From Ciona savignyi (Eukaryota; Chordata; Ascidiacea; Phlebobranchia; Cionidae), in NCBI GenBank assembly GCA_000149265.1, contig CH002016.1, positions 69,693-133,692 of the forward strand: DNA of 64,000 nucleotides, read 5' to 3'. The notes under the pieces are model-generated. The model ran no database searches. It was not told the DNA's origin and was given only the letters and a program-made list of their open reading frames with translations. Positions 1 to 12,521 of the stretch are shown here, piece after piece. A program made the position numbers and the translations under genes. Each line of letters opens with the position of its first letter. Positions within the stretch are counted from its first letter, which is position 1.

Positions 1-386
1 ATATCCTATAATCTGTCTTAAAATACACTGTTTTCACAGGAATCATTCTGCTAGTTGGGAAGCCAGCAGCTGCCTTGGATGATGTGAAAAATTCAATGCA
101 TGGTTTACAACAATGTGTTATTCAACCTATGCAATCTCAAAGATGAAATGGCTGAACAACACCAAAATAACCTGCTGTAAAACATAATACCACCGCTGAT
201 TGAAGCTACATCCTGAAAACCCTTTGTATAAAAAGTACACTCACTCTTTCAAAAGAACTGGTTGATACATAATGGAGGTGTTGTTTGTAAATATGAAAAG
301 TAAAAATTAATTTTTTTTACACATTTTACTTTTTTAACTCCAATGCATTATGACATATGTGCTTAAACATAAAAAATTATGTTTAC

Positions 387-3300
387 TTTTCTTTCAAGAG
401 CTTCTTGTGTTCATTGTTGGCGAACTCCCAGTTGTTGAGTTTCTCTTGAATTTCCAAAATCATTGCCGACCGCCCACCGATATCGCATGTTAACATTTCT
501 AAGAAAAGATAGATGAAAAATAAATGTAATGATTTATGTTTATGGTAACTAGCAACAGACCTTGAAAAAGTAAAAAAATAGGGTTTGGTTTAATTTTAAG
601 TCTATATACTTTTTAAGAGATTTAATCTCTGTATTATACTGAATGTATTGATATTAAAACAAATAGACCACAATACTGTTCCCAAATAGAATTCGATTAT
701 ATATCATTTTTGCTGAACTCTTGGTTTTCGGTTAAAAAAATAAGACATTATATTTTAATATTTATTAGAGATACACCTACACACCTCCTAATTCTCCATT
801 CGCAACTTCAAGCGCTTTCTCATGCTTTCCAAGCAAATCAAGAATCATCAAGTAGAGCTTCACTTCTATAAATTAACATTATTTACATCTTATCCTATCC
901 CTAAATTAGACTAATGTTGCCTGAAAAGTGGAAATGTGTGAACTGTAACATCGATAATTAGTACTAGCTATATTTTAACAGTAAAGATTAAATACAAGTG
1001 GGTAACAAAAGTAAAAATTAGTATCATATTCATAAAACACCACAGGATAATACTGTTAAGAATGCTATAGAAAACAGCAAGTGAGCCAGCAGTACTTGGC
1101 TCAAAAAGCTATAAAACTAGAAAGTGTCAACCACGTTTTTAACCACCACTATCTGTATAACACATGTTGTGTGCCATATATTCATGCTACAGGGTCCCTA
1201 ACCACAATTTGTATTTTATAAACCGAGTATATAGTTTGTTTCTGCAAGCATAAACGCATGGGTCCCATAGTTAACCAACCAAACTTATTTTTCATGTGCA
1301 GTTAAATAAAAGAGTAAACGTCGTGAAAATTTACAGTAACATTTCGACCACAAATATGTTTTAATTAAAGCTTCTTTTCAAGCACTGTAGTGAAATAAGG
1401 CTAAATTCCCAAAACAGCCCGATTTATTTTTTAATGGTTTCAGGAAATTCCCCTGGGTTTAGTAGATAAGTTTCTGTTTTTATAAGTGACTTATGTTATG
1501 GAACAATTCTTAAAGTTTTAATCTGACTTGTAGACTGCTTATTAGAGATGTCAGTGCGATATGGCATGTCTGTTACAATCGTAACTCAAGAACATATCTT
1601 CGTTTTCAAGAAAATTACCCTAAGTAAATATTTTCTAATTTTTAATTGGCACAAAGTGTCTAATGGTCTAACATTTCACTGAATCTGATCAAAATTAGAG
1701 CAGCCGTTCAAGCGCTATGCCCCCAAAAGCTAGTTTATTAGAAAAAAAAACGTTTTGGTTTTTAACGTCTCCGGGGAGTTCCCCTGGATTCATTACCCAA
1801 AATTTTGGTTTCTGCATATCTAGACCATGTTGTCTAACAAATGGCTAAGTTTCATTACGATTCCATTATTCCTTCTGGTAGATGTCGGGGCGCCATGCCA
1901 TGCCTGTCACAATCATGATTTGAGAACAAAATCTTATTTTTAGGGTATTTCCCTAGGTAAATTTTTTTCCAAGTGTTAAATCAGTGTCTAATGCACTTAC
2001 ATTCTACCAAATCTTATTCAAATTGGAGCAGCTGTTTAAGCGCTATGCCACAAAAAGCTAATTTTTTTTAATAAAAAATACCGTTTTGGTTTTTAACCTC
2101 CCAGGGGAATTCCCCTTGATTTATCACCCAAAATTTTGGTTTCTGCATATCTAGACCATGTTGTCTAACAAATGGCTAAGTTTCATTACGATTCCATTAT
2201 TCCTTCTGGTAGATGTCGGGGCGCCATGCCATGCCTGTCACAATCATGATTTGAGAACAAAATCTTATTTTTAGGGTATTTCCCTAGGTAATTTTTTTAT
2301 TTTTTTTAAGTGTTAAATCAGTGTCTAATGCACTTACATTCTACCAAATCTTATTTAAATTGGAGCAGCTGTTTAAGCGCTATGCCACAAAAAGCTAATT
2401 TTTTTATAAAAAATACCGTTTTGGTTTTTAACCTCCCAGGGGAATTCCCCTTGATGTATCACCCAAAATTTTGGTTTTTGCATATTTAGACCATGTTGTT
2501 TAACAAATGGCTAAGTTTCATTACGATTCCATTATTCCTTTTGGTAGATGTCGGGGCGCCATGTCATGCCTGTCAAACCTTTGGCGAAGAAAAAAAAGAA
2601 AAAAAAAAAAAAAAAGAAAAAAAAAACGGACAAAAACAATATGTGTCCCAATTTTTCAATTGGGACCCATAATAAGTTCTTTAAAATAAGAAAACATAAT
2701 GATAAAAACAGTATTTTAACTAAAATATGTAAGAGCCAAAAAGATATGCATTGTGGTTGGTGGCAGTTCCTTTAGCTTTGCAAGGTTTTAATTAACACGA
2801 AAAAAAAACACAAATAACAAGATCAACTTAACATTGTGAAATATATATAGAAAAAATTCTTGAATGCGCACAACCTGCCTCTGCCTCTATCCTCCCATTA
2901 TTCACATGCTTCTCAATCATTTTTTCCGCCAACGGAAGATACATCTTCTTTGCCAAGTTCCTGTCACTGGCGTTTTCTGCCTAAAAATTAAGTTTGTTTT
3001 TCATGGCAAAACGAAATTCAACAGCTTACCTGAAGTACAATGGCCATTATCCCCCAGAATAAATAAGGATTTTTTGGATGCTGCTTGAATAATAACATGG
3101 CCACCTGGGTAAACCAAAACAAATTTAAATGTTAATTTAACAATTTAAAATTAATTTTACTATGACACCATATGGAACTTAGTGGTAATCGCTTAAACCT
3201 GTATGATCAATGGATTGAACAAATCTCAAAATAAGTTTCTATCATATACAATGCAATAGCTTAGAAAGTAAAATGTAATAGAGTACTGGTATACTATATT

Positions 3301-4918
3301 TTGTGGTCAATATTGCTGTAATTTATAAAATAATAAAACAATTTATAAAAACATTTATCATACACAAAACAGTTTCCGCAAGATAAGAACCTGGGATTAC
3401 AGAGCCACAAACTGGTTGCTATTTCACTGTGTTTACTATTTTTATCTTCACACTTTGACCAACTATTTGAAACTACTAGATGGCAAAAGGAACACAAACT
3501 TTTTCAGTTTATGGATGACAAATTGAACAACCACAAAAAAGTTAGGCCTAAGGATCCTTTTGAAAGTATCAAGTACCAAGTAAAGCAGTAAAGACATGAA
3601 AAAAAATACAACCAGAAAAGGAAGTTAAAAAGGATATGACTACATCTAACGGCTTACTCTTTGCATTTGTTGGAACTTCTCGTGTCGTACGTACGCCATG
3701 AATAAATGTGACAGGTATTCCTCATTGCCTGGACAAAGTCTTACAGCGTTTTCGTATAACGGACATATTAGTTCACCTAAACAGTGGATGAACATCCATT
3801 ACGTATAAGTTTTTAATTAAAAAACCATAAAAATATATCATAATTACACTGTAAGCAGTTGTTTAGGTTCAAAATGTCGACAAGCAATGCTTGCAAAGAA
3901 GAAATAATTTGAGCTATAAAAATAGTAACAGCTTGTATGTTCATGTATTTACCATTTATACTCATTGTGATATATTTAACAAGTATGTCATACTATACTT
4001 AATGATTCCCATAATAGGTAGAATAAACGGCGATGTTACCATAAGGCAATCGTCAGATTATCTTCATTACCTTAACCCCAGCAATTTTATACTCATTCGT
4101 TTCTACTGGTATATACTGCACAAATTTATCCACATAAACAAATAAAAAGATACTTTTTTGAATTTCTTTATAATAAAGACTGAGGCCTTGCAGGCTATTT
4201 TCATCTGTAGGTTCCTGCACAATGATTTCATTGGAAAGTAGAAATGCTTCTTCCTCCTTTCCCATTCGGTGCAATGCAATTGTTTTTAATACCTGTAGTG
4301 GAAACAATAAATGTACACGATAAACTGTAATAAGTCAGCAGCCAATCTGCACAGAGCATGTCATATATTATTGGTAGCTAGATTTCTTGAAGGCTTCATC
4401 ACTAAAAGATGATTTTATGTAACAAAGTTCTAATAATATATATCGATTTGTGTAATCATATTTTTGCATCACTGGGCTAAGTTTTAACGACTTTCGCTGT
4501 TATTTAAAATCTTGCACAAAGTTTTGGATCTAAGAGCTATAAATTTTTTAAAATGGAAGTTTCCAAAAAGATTAGAATAATCCAAATGCAAAACAATAAA
4601 TTAATTAAAAAGTTCCCATTTGTAGAGTTGTCTAAAAATTGCTGGTTTTAAAGATAATGCAATATTTTACTGGTTCTTATTAATTAGTTAACCTTTGCAG
4701 CTAAAAGATCTTTTTGCTTTTTTAGAACTTTTTCTGTTTCATGAAATGCTTTTTTGTAATTTCCATTGTCCAGCAGCTCTGCAAAATAAATGGCTTATTA
4801 TAATAAATATATTGATAAGTAAACATGTAGAAACAAACATTTAGACCTCAATCAATCACTTACCATAAATTGGCCTTAGCCTTCGTTCACTGACAGCATT
4901 AAGAACTGTGTTCGACAT
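387..4918 (-). CDS. NAA25: N-alpha-acetyltransferase 25, NatB auxiliary subunit (5' part; continues past left edge)
   Basis: This is the auxiliary subunit of NatB, which anchors the NAA20 catalytic subunit to ribosomes for acetylation of Met-Asp/Glu/Asn N-termini. Eight coding exons are seen: 4864-4918, 4693-4778, 4154-4292, 3658-3776, 3030-3104, 2875-2980, 785-865 and 387-498. All have GT-AG borders and matching phases, giving 257 codons. The start ATG at 4918 opens MSNTVLNAVSERRLRPIY, like the RRLRPIYD start of the human protein. Further landmarks are LLDNGNYKKA, EPTDENSLQGL, CPGNEEYLSHLFMAY, HPKNPYLFW and NGRIEAEAEVKLYLMIL, all TPR-region motifs of the family. Exon 8 can be read to a stop just past its donor, but a protein of ~260 residues would be far shorter than the usual ~970. 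I therefore infer that the gene runs on beyond position 1. The intron at 866-2874 holds a monomer-type retroposon. Confidence 0.92.
1120..2640 (+). repeat. Poly-A-tailed retroposon of ~330-bp monomers (copy 1)
   Basis: The block lies in a NAA25 intron, antisense to the gene. A unique 5' part (about 1120-1465) is followed by tandem monomers of about 330 bp starting near 1465, 1800, 2130 and 2465; the last is incomplete. Shared marks in each are TAGATGTCGGGGCGCCATG (GAGATGTCAGTGCGATATG in the oldest), GTGTCTAATG and AAGCGCTATGCC. The two middle monomers are nearly identical and the first is clearly diverged. The block ends with GTCAAACCTTTGGCGAAG and an A-rich tract at 2587-2632. A related copy with the same 5' part, the same end and an A-rich tail is at 16259-17060, so this is a dispersed family. 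I see no coding frame. Confidence 0.75.
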
Positions 4919-4979
4919 GTTGGTCCAAACTAAATATATATATAATAAACAGGTGATCTGTGACAGAAAATGGAGATAC

Positions 4980-5405
4980 TGATACTTGGTTCGGTCATCG
5001 AACCATCCACTGTGTTGTTCCTTGGGAAACACACTTGTGTTTGTGTTGACCCCATTAATATGGATGGATGAAAAACTGGGCTGATATTAAATAAATACCC
5101 GCTATATCGCCGGCAAATCGACTGTGCGCACGAGGTAAAATGACGATTAAATTTTTTTAATTACGATTGTTGACGGGAATACAAATTGAGTATCTTATCC
5201 TACCCTAAAACAACAATAACAACTTTCTCTTCCCAAAAGCATGGGAAATTAAAAGCAGTTTAACCCGAGTAGCACAGACAAATAACATTGGAAATAAAAT
5301 GGGAAAACTTAAAACGTTATCACACGAGTAATCGTCGGATTACCTTGCGCCTTCCGTCGGGTTAAGAAAGTTGATGTCTGTATTACGTTATTAAGACCTT
5401 TTTTC
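4980..5405. repeat. Two decayed SINE copies upstream of NAA25
   Basis: Positions 4980-5165 resemble the body of the tRNA-derived SINE seen at 42060-42362 in plus orientation: marks are CCTTGGGAAACAC, CCCATTAATATGG and GCGCACGAGGTAAAATGACG. Positions 5191-5405 are a minus-oriented copy of the 3' half, with TATCTTATCCTACCC, TGGGAAAAC, ATCACACGAGTAATCGTCGG and TTACCTTGCGCC. Both are heavily diverged and their ends are approximate. Confidence 0.5.
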
Positions 5406-6754
5406 AGTTTTATTATAACCCAATATTTCACGGGGTACAAACGATGACCGTTAAATACAATGCCGGTGCCACAACGGATTAACTAGAACCCAGTTTCGAT
5501 AATCCAATATTTCGTCTAAAAAGTCGACGCACTAACAAGCTATTTTGCCGAAGCTTTAAATGGTTCTATTTATTATTTGGTAAATCCATACTTTACTTTA
5601 TTTTCCATGATAAAGAAATACACTGGATAAGATTATCGAACATTTTGCTTCTCTGTGGTTGGCTAGTGATAACGTATTAGCATAAACTTTCGCCTTTCAT
5701 TTATAGTACTCTACAAGGTGACGTCATTTTCGGGGAATGTAAGAGCAACACTTTATTCTCATTTGCTCCTTTTTATGCTTTAGCATTGTGCCGTTTCTGG
5801 AAAATGCAGTTCTTGGGATTTTATTTGCGATATGTATATATTTTACACTTTTTTTATTCGGTTGTAGTTGGGTTATGTCAACAGACTAGAGAATTAATCA
5901 TTATAATATTTAACCAATATATTAGCTGACAATTTACGTTTTTTGGGGGGTCATTACCGTTTTTTTGAACCACAACACAAAGGCTGTAATTCTGTTTTTA
6001 AATACTAATGTGTATCTGGAATGAAATATCAAGAAATTGGTGCTTTGTAAACTTTTCCTATGTAAATATACGGACAGCGCCTCCGTTTTCAGTTTTAAAG
6101 CATCACTTTAACTACGGTAGTCTGTCTTACTTCAACCATGGTATAAGATTGTAGTTAGAGGGCAGTGAACAGTTGAAGCGCTGACTGTCATTTGAGCAGA
6201 GCTAGGGGGAAAAGTACGTGGTAAAGTAAAGTACGTGGTAAAATCTTTAATTTTAAAAATGGACTTTAAAGTTTTTACCCTGTAAATCGCACAAGCGCAA
6301 TAGGCCTACTAGCAGTAAACATAAGATGTATGCAGTACTCGAAACACATGCTATGTGATGGTAGGACGTGCAGTGTAGCCCAAGCACGGGAACTGATTCG
6401 CAAAATTATATTCCAACAAACGGAAACTAAATAGACAACAACAAATGTGATTACATGCCATATGATACCGGTCGTAATTATAACACTGTAAATAAATTGT
6501 TTGTGTGGAAGTGCGAATTTTTTACACGTCAAGTTTTCCCATTCAGGGGGATAACATATGAATATCCTATTTCCAATTCTTATATATTGTTTTACTTTTG
6601 TAAATCAAACAAACATAGGCCAAGCTAAGCAGGCTATGGACTTTTCTATGCATTTATAATTACAGTTTTACAATGCGTTACAAAACGATGTCCGCTCTGT
6701 AAAATGTCAATGGCGTTTATCACTGTATATAAAACACCTGATACCAAACTAATT
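5406..6754. other. Intergenic, no gene seen
   Basis: This lies between NAA25 and the small secreted-peptide gene. I find only short chance frames. A short SINE 3'-end fragment in plus orientation is present at about 6530-6575 (TTTTCCCATTCAGGGGGATA followed by GAATATCCTAT). Nothing else stands out. Confidence 0.5.
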
Positions 6755-6761
6755 CCAAAGT

Positions 6762-6767
6762 TTTATT
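6762..6767 (-). terminator. Polyadenylation signal AATAAA of the small secreted-peptide gene
   Basis: On the minus strand AATAAA occurs 88 bases after the stop codon of the 63-residue precursor gene, a usual distance for a 3' end. It is the first canonical hexamer downstream. Confidence 0.55.
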
Positions 6768-6854
6768 CCGATAGACATGCATGCACACAAATGTATAATA
6801 GTCTGGGTTGGTCCAGGCGCGTTCAAACAATTTAATCGACGACGCAGGCCAAGA

Positions 6855-7531
6855 TTATTCATCCCGCCTTTCCAGTTGTGATATCATTTGCTGCTCTTCA
6901 AGATCTAAAACAAATGATAAAATACATTGGTTTACCAATACTATTATATATACAGCGGCACTGGGTTTGCGAAGCGGGTAAAATTGTAACCGTAAGCCAA
7001 AAGCTGTGAGTCCTTTTTTAAACAAAAATGTATCAAATTGAAATATATCTTTCTCAAGAAATTCCACTTGGAGTGAACGGACTTACCATCCATGCTTCTT
7101 TGCATTTTATTCTCACTGAAAGAGACACAGGGTGAGTAACTTTAAGTTAATAAACTAAAAAAAATAAATACCCTATGCCATTTTTATGAGATTAATTACT
7201 TGAATACAGTCTCGATTAGGTGGATTTATTAACGGTGGAAAACAACATATATATAAAATGCTAATCACGCTGCAATAGTTTTAGCAACACTTTGTGGGCA
7301 CATGATAGTCTGGTAACTGTGCGGTTCATAACGGCGGTAGACGTCAATCCGCTTAGTTAAACAAAACTATAAACCTAACATGTCGTTATTTGCTATCTTT
7401 ACAGCAAACCAGACTTACTTCCATGATCCCCACGACCATCTTGCCTTGACGTGAAGAGCCATATTAGCCTTGCATACATTGGATATGCACATAACACCAA
7501 TCAATACAATTAAAACAAGTTGTTTCTCCAT
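6855..7531 (-). CDS. Small secreted peptide precursor, 63 residues, antimicrobial-peptide-like layout
   Basis: Three exons (7419-7531, 7087-7115, 6855-6904) join in phase with good donors (GTAAGT twice) and acceptors (CTCTTTCAG, GTTTTAG). Residues 1-22 (MEKQLVLIVLIGVMCISNVC followed by KA) form a typical signal peptide with an A-N cleavage site. Residues 23-47 are basic and tryptophan-rich (ALHVKARWSWGSW). Residues 47-63 are acidic (DDLEEQQMISQLERRDE). Signal, short cationic segment, then anionic tail is the order known from tunicate haemocyte antimicrobial precursors such as styelins and the Ci-MAM/Ci-PAP family; that comparison is of layout, not sequence identity. An in-frame ATG at 7609 would add 26 residues; I prefer the inner one because it starts a standard signal peptide. 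A neuropeptide or other secreted peptide is also possible. Confidence 0.68.
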
Positions 7532-7909
7532 CCTAAACGTTTTTACTCTAAACAAACTCAAGAAAAAAATCAAACCCAGTGTATAATGTAAACTGTACCC
7601 TAACTCCACGCGTTTTGTAACTAATTCCCGAGAATATGTAGTCTGCTAACGAACTATTGGTCAACATTTTGCTATAAACACCGGAAAACATCATCTTAGG
7701 AAACAGCCGGAGGAAGCGACTTGTTTGATTTTTTGTACTTTCAATATTGCCTGAATTATTTTAAATTAGGTTTAACGGTTACATCTTGGTTTTACCAAAA
7801 TTATGTATACCGATACCAGTGTAGCCTATTTATATTGGCTGCTGTAATTAGTGTAATTTTGCCATTGTTTCCAGTTTCTTTGTATGGAACGCTATCGACG
7901 AAAAAATAA

Positions 7910-8036
7910 ACAACGACGAATCAAATGATACAAATGTCGATGCAACGTATGATTCGTCGTTGTATAATTTTTGCGTCGATGACATTGTATTATCAGAATC
8001 GACATTGTATTATTATAATCGACATTGTATTATTGG
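7910..8036. repeat. 14-bp inverted repeat and a triple short direct repeat
   Basis: ACAACGACGAATCA at 7910-7923 is matched by its exact reverse complement at 7950-7963, a stem of 14 bp with a 26-base loop. Just downstream, units like ATCGACATTGTATTATT occur three times between about 7980 and 8036. The segment lies between the secreted-peptide gene and INO80E. Function is unknown; it may be the remnant of a small transposon. Confidence 0.5.
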
Positions 8037-8671
8037 AGGTAATTTCCAATCAGACTTAACCTTAAGAAGGCTAACTGGTAAGATGGTAATTTTCATCGGC
8101 ACTTGATTTTACCAAAAAATAACAACGAAAGTTTTCAGCAGATTATAAAAGGAAAAATGGTCTGTATTCCACATTTTACCGCCGATATTCTTTGATACCC
8201 CAAATCTACAAACACGAGTGCTGTATTAACTTTAAATTGAAGCGTGTAGTTACTTTAAAAGCTTTCTGCACTTCTGCAGTTGTTTAGAATAAACTCGCAG
8301 AACACATCTTAATTAAAATAGTATATTTTAAAAAATTCTACCAAAATGTTGAATGTAGGAGCTACAATAATACAGTATTACATTTTTCTAAATACATTTT
8401 GTCCGCTGCTAAAGATAAAGTTAATCGGATTAATTCTGAAAATTACCTCAATTTCTGTATTTGTTTCGAATCTGTAGCGCATACACAAACGTACGATTAT
8501 TTTGAAGTATATATTTGTGTCTCGACATGGTAGAAAAATACAGGGAACGTTATAAGTTCATCCAAGTCGTGTGTAATGGTGATGTTGACCGGTGAACAAC
8601 AAACGTTTTTTCTGCGTCACATCGTACCCACTGTTTCGGAATCTTGTGGAAAATAGTGGATCATGCTCCCC

Positions 8672-10886
8672 TCAATCAACCACCTCAGGTTGTGGTTCAG
8701 TCTTGCATAAACTCTCGATCCCCGTAGGCTCGGCGATGGTTGTTTGTTCCACGTTAGATTTGGTGAAGACCACGTCAATCTCGTCCATCTTTTCTTCTTT
8801 GATTGTAACATTGACAGTCGCTTGATAAAGATTAATTTGGTAATTTTATTTCTTACATATGGTACTCAATAATGCAACTGCAAGCATACCAAGAAAAGAT
8901 GCCAAAAATAGTCATGTTATACTACGTGGTTACATATTTAAAATAAATAAATTGCAAAATCGAAAAAGTTATAAAACTCAGGTATAACTATAATTTAGAT
9001 ATTTGTGCAAATTCGTTCATGTTTTTTTTTTGTCATATTCCAACCCAGTTAATGGTATAATGTTTTTGAAGACTTCCCACGATAAATACGTAAAGTTATA
9101 TAAATGAACTCTGTTTGTCTAAAAGGTTTGCTAATTCAAAACTATCAATTTGCCCATAGGAGCGTACTTAGGCACTTTTTAAAAGTTGCAAGTACTCGAG
9201 ATTTAATCTCATACTATTTCTCTGTTGTCAGTGCGGAACAGAATTATCTTATTCATTTCAAAGAATTTCATTTTAGAGTATTATATCCAAGTACTCACCC
9301 TCATTAGTAGATAAATCAACTGAGTCTGATTCAGCTCTTGTATTGCTTTGTTTCTATTAAGAATATATGTTGGGTAAGCTCACACTTTAAAGTTAAGTCC
9401 AATGTGGGTTGAGCAAACAACTGGATAGTTTTAATCTTAACTTGCTGTTCACATCATGTGACACTTTGAGCAATATACTAAAAAAATTATTAAAAAGTTA
9501 AATACTGGTAAATATTGAAGAACTTTAAAGCAAAACAATATCATTTTCCCTTACAATGATTCTGTGCTGAGTAGCATGTTAGATTGTAACTAAGTTTTAT
9601 AACCCACCAATTTCTTATGTAACTTTAAACAAGTCACCTAATGGATAATGGATATTATCCCAATAAAAACTTACGAGATCTCTGAAAAATCCATATTGTA
9701 CACAAAACACTGTAATATTTTCACAAGTTTACAGACAACTTCAATAAATGAATTTAACCCAGGAAATATCCATAGGTAACGATGTATAAATACATTAATG
9801 TGAGTTCAACCACTGGCCAGGATAAACACATCCATCACCATCATATTACATTTGTTTCTTTCATTTCTACTTTAGTGCTTTTCAAAATCGACTTTCCTTG
9901 AATGCGTTTTCTGGGGAAACATATGAAATCATGTAAATCTATTTAACTGTTATTGCTATTGAATATTGCTGATGGGTCCATGTGTTCATTAATTATCATC
10001 GCTACAAAATTTTAATATACCACACGAATATCCTGGAACGAGATGTATTCAACCATATAAAGGACAAGAAACAACCACCATAGTGGTAAACAGTGACAAG
10101 ATATAGCTATGTAACACTATTGATTTTTTTAAACATCACTGTATAATTAGAATTTTTAACAAAAAATTCTACCAAACACATTGAGTGGTTGGTGCAATAC
10201 TCAACTGAAAACTAAAAATGAACCAGTTCAGAGACAACCAACAACACCATGAGATTACAATCACTGTGCTAAAACTTACTTTATCGGCGGGGGTTGGTCA
10301 GGTTCACTGTCTGAGGAGGCAGTTGCATCTGAGTCATCGGAAGAATTTAACACAACTTGTTCGTATTGAAGAAGTCGGTCCAGTAAGAAACTGTTGTCCC
10401 GGGATACTTTAAGCAGCTTTCGTTGAGCTTTTTCAACCTCAATTGCTAAGCTTTCATGTTCCTGAAATGAAGTTATTGAAGAACTATTTGCAGTGGTTAA
10501 CAAATTTTGTTACAGATAAGCTCAAAACCTACTAGAAACTTTTTGCAGAATTCTTGAGTATGTAGTATTAAAACTGGGATGTTTATTTTAGGTATTCAGT
10601 TACCATATTAAAAATTTTTAATTTGAATAATTTGCACATAAGTTTTAAAAACAATTTTTTTAATGTGTCATTGCATTAAGTAATTGAAATCTAGAATTTG
10701 TTTCAGTTGACAATTGCAGTACTTCGCATAAAGGCCAGCAAGATAGACCTTTAACATGTTTAAAAGTTAATCTATATATTTGATTGTTTATGTGTCATTT
10801 TAAAAATATTAGGGTATACTTACATAAAGTAGTATCTTTAGTTTTCTTTTTAAAAACTTGTACCTTTCCTTATGTGAACCCGACAT
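8672..10886 (-). CDS. INO80E: INO80 chromatin-remodelling complex subunit E
   Basis: This is a metazoan-specific accessory subunit of the INO80 nucleosome remodeller (nuclear). Exon 1 (10824-10886) encodes [21 protein letters not shown]. Exon 2 (10280-10461) encodes [35 protein letters not shown] and the acidic [15 protein letters not shown]. This matches the human [20 protein letters not shown] and [14 protein letters not shown] core and the DSDATASSD stretch almost residue for residue. Two further exons fit in phase: 9299-9345, rich in Ser/Glu/Asp, and 8672-8820, ending in an acidic tail with [11 protein letters not shown], comparable in character to the human DDDLVIDIPE end. They use a weak acceptor (CAAAG) at 9346, so the 3' half is less certain. 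The resulting 146-residue protein is shorter than the human one (~240), mainly in the proline-rich middle. Confidence 0.88.
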
Positions 10887-12521
10887 TATTAATTCTCATG
10901 CATCGACAAGATACAAACAACAATAAAACAGAGAAATCAAGTCAAGTCAGAGAACATTAGGAAAACCTATGAAACATTTTACCAAATTCCTTTGCATTTG
11001 AGTCAATTACTTAATGTTGTTAGGGAGATGACCATAGGCGTCGAAAAATGCAGAAAAACGTGCACAAGTGGGGTGCCTTTTTAGCTATATATTCCCGGCG
11101 TCCATTGTGCAAACATTCATTCGTCATGGAAAAGCACTTTTCATGCATTACTATTTGTCTATTTATCGCAGAACCTTTGAATATAAAAGGTTGTTATTAC
11201 AAATATACCGGTGGCGTTGTTAAAATCTCCGAGCGCAAATTTATTGCGTGGCGCGGCGAACACACAGAGATAAAAACACTTTTAAAGGGTATGGGACTAA
11301 TAATAAGATAATGTTGTTGTTATGTTATAATGCAAGATATATTTCCAAGCTCCCGCTTTAAAAAATGTTTGGACACTTTCGCACGATAGACGCGCGCTTT
11401 CGGTATGGAGAAACGCATCACGGGTATTAAATTCCCTGTTTTTTTATAGGTCTATATACAATATAAGAATATTAAAGTTACTAGTCAGTGTTGTACCCGT
11501 CTACAATAAGGTTGTGTTTATATAAGCCGACCCAATCCAAAAAATATTTTATGTTCCGGTGGGTTCTAACCGTCCGGATTGGCCAAAGGTTCGAGTTATA
11601 CAAAAATTGGTCTCCTAGACGTAAATCATTCCGTTTTCATTACTAGCGTGGAATAATTGGTGAAACTAATGTTATCTTCCAACGGTTTTTGTTTAGGATA
11701 TCTCATTGTGTAATTACATAGTTGCTCCTTTGATCTCCGCAGTTATAAACCGAAATGACAACACTTAAAAAGGGAAAGTAGCTGCTTACTAAACTATGGA
11801 AAATCATTCCAACCCTGCCCTTAACACTAATCTAAACCCTTGAAACAACTCCAATTTAAATAATAATTCGAATAGCCTAATCTTTGTTTAAAAGAGCAGA
11901 CTTATGTATCTTTTTGATGACACGTGGGAATGCGCTGAGCTCACGGTAATAATAAAAGAGAATAAACTATTATTTTGTCGCAAGGTCAGCTATTAGTTCA
12001 GGACAGAAAGTAATAAACTTCGTAGCTCACACCTGTTTGCCCGGCTTCACTAAATTTATAATAAAAAATGCTATTTAGAATTCAAAACGGAAATGCATTA
12101 TTATGCGATTTTCAAATGCATCCCTATCTCAGATGACTACATTTATAAAAGAGGGGGATAAAATCTCGTAAATTACCAAAAAACTTTATTTCTAAAACCT
12201 ATGCTATTTCTCCACCAAAGCTGCCATACCTTTATCATCTTTTGTAATTAACATAATATTATTAAAGAAGTAATTGCATATAAATTCCTTTGATTATCTA
12301 TAAATGATAAATTGTAAGGAAAACCACATAAGCTTAATTTGGTTAAAAAGACAAACACTAATATCCTCATGATACGTAAAACTTCATTAACCGTACTTCA
12401 CTTACGATACTATATCACTTACTAATTTTAAGTTATGTAAAATACTGCATTTTAAAATATTAGCTAAACTTTAACAAGTATGTAATAAGTACATTCGATT
12501 GATAATAAACAAACATAAAAA
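10887..12521. other. Intergenic, no gene seen
   Basis: This stretch lies between the INO80E start and the palindromic element. The longest frame (87 codons, plus strand, 11048-11311) has no recognisable domain and no splice-supported extension. I see nothing else I can name. Confidence 0.45.

Noticed and set aside
41-146. Plus-strand frame after a TTTTCACAG acceptor (ILLVGKPAAALDDVKNSMHG...) ending in TGA
   Set aside because: It looks like a last exon, but it lies where a NAA25 intron should be, on the other strand, has no recognisable family and is only 35 codons long. Kept as a chance frame.
11034-11060. CATAGGCGTCGAAAAATGCAG, similar to the hAT-like terminus at 54784
   Set aside because: Only the first ten or so bases agree and no matching second end or target duplication was found nearby.
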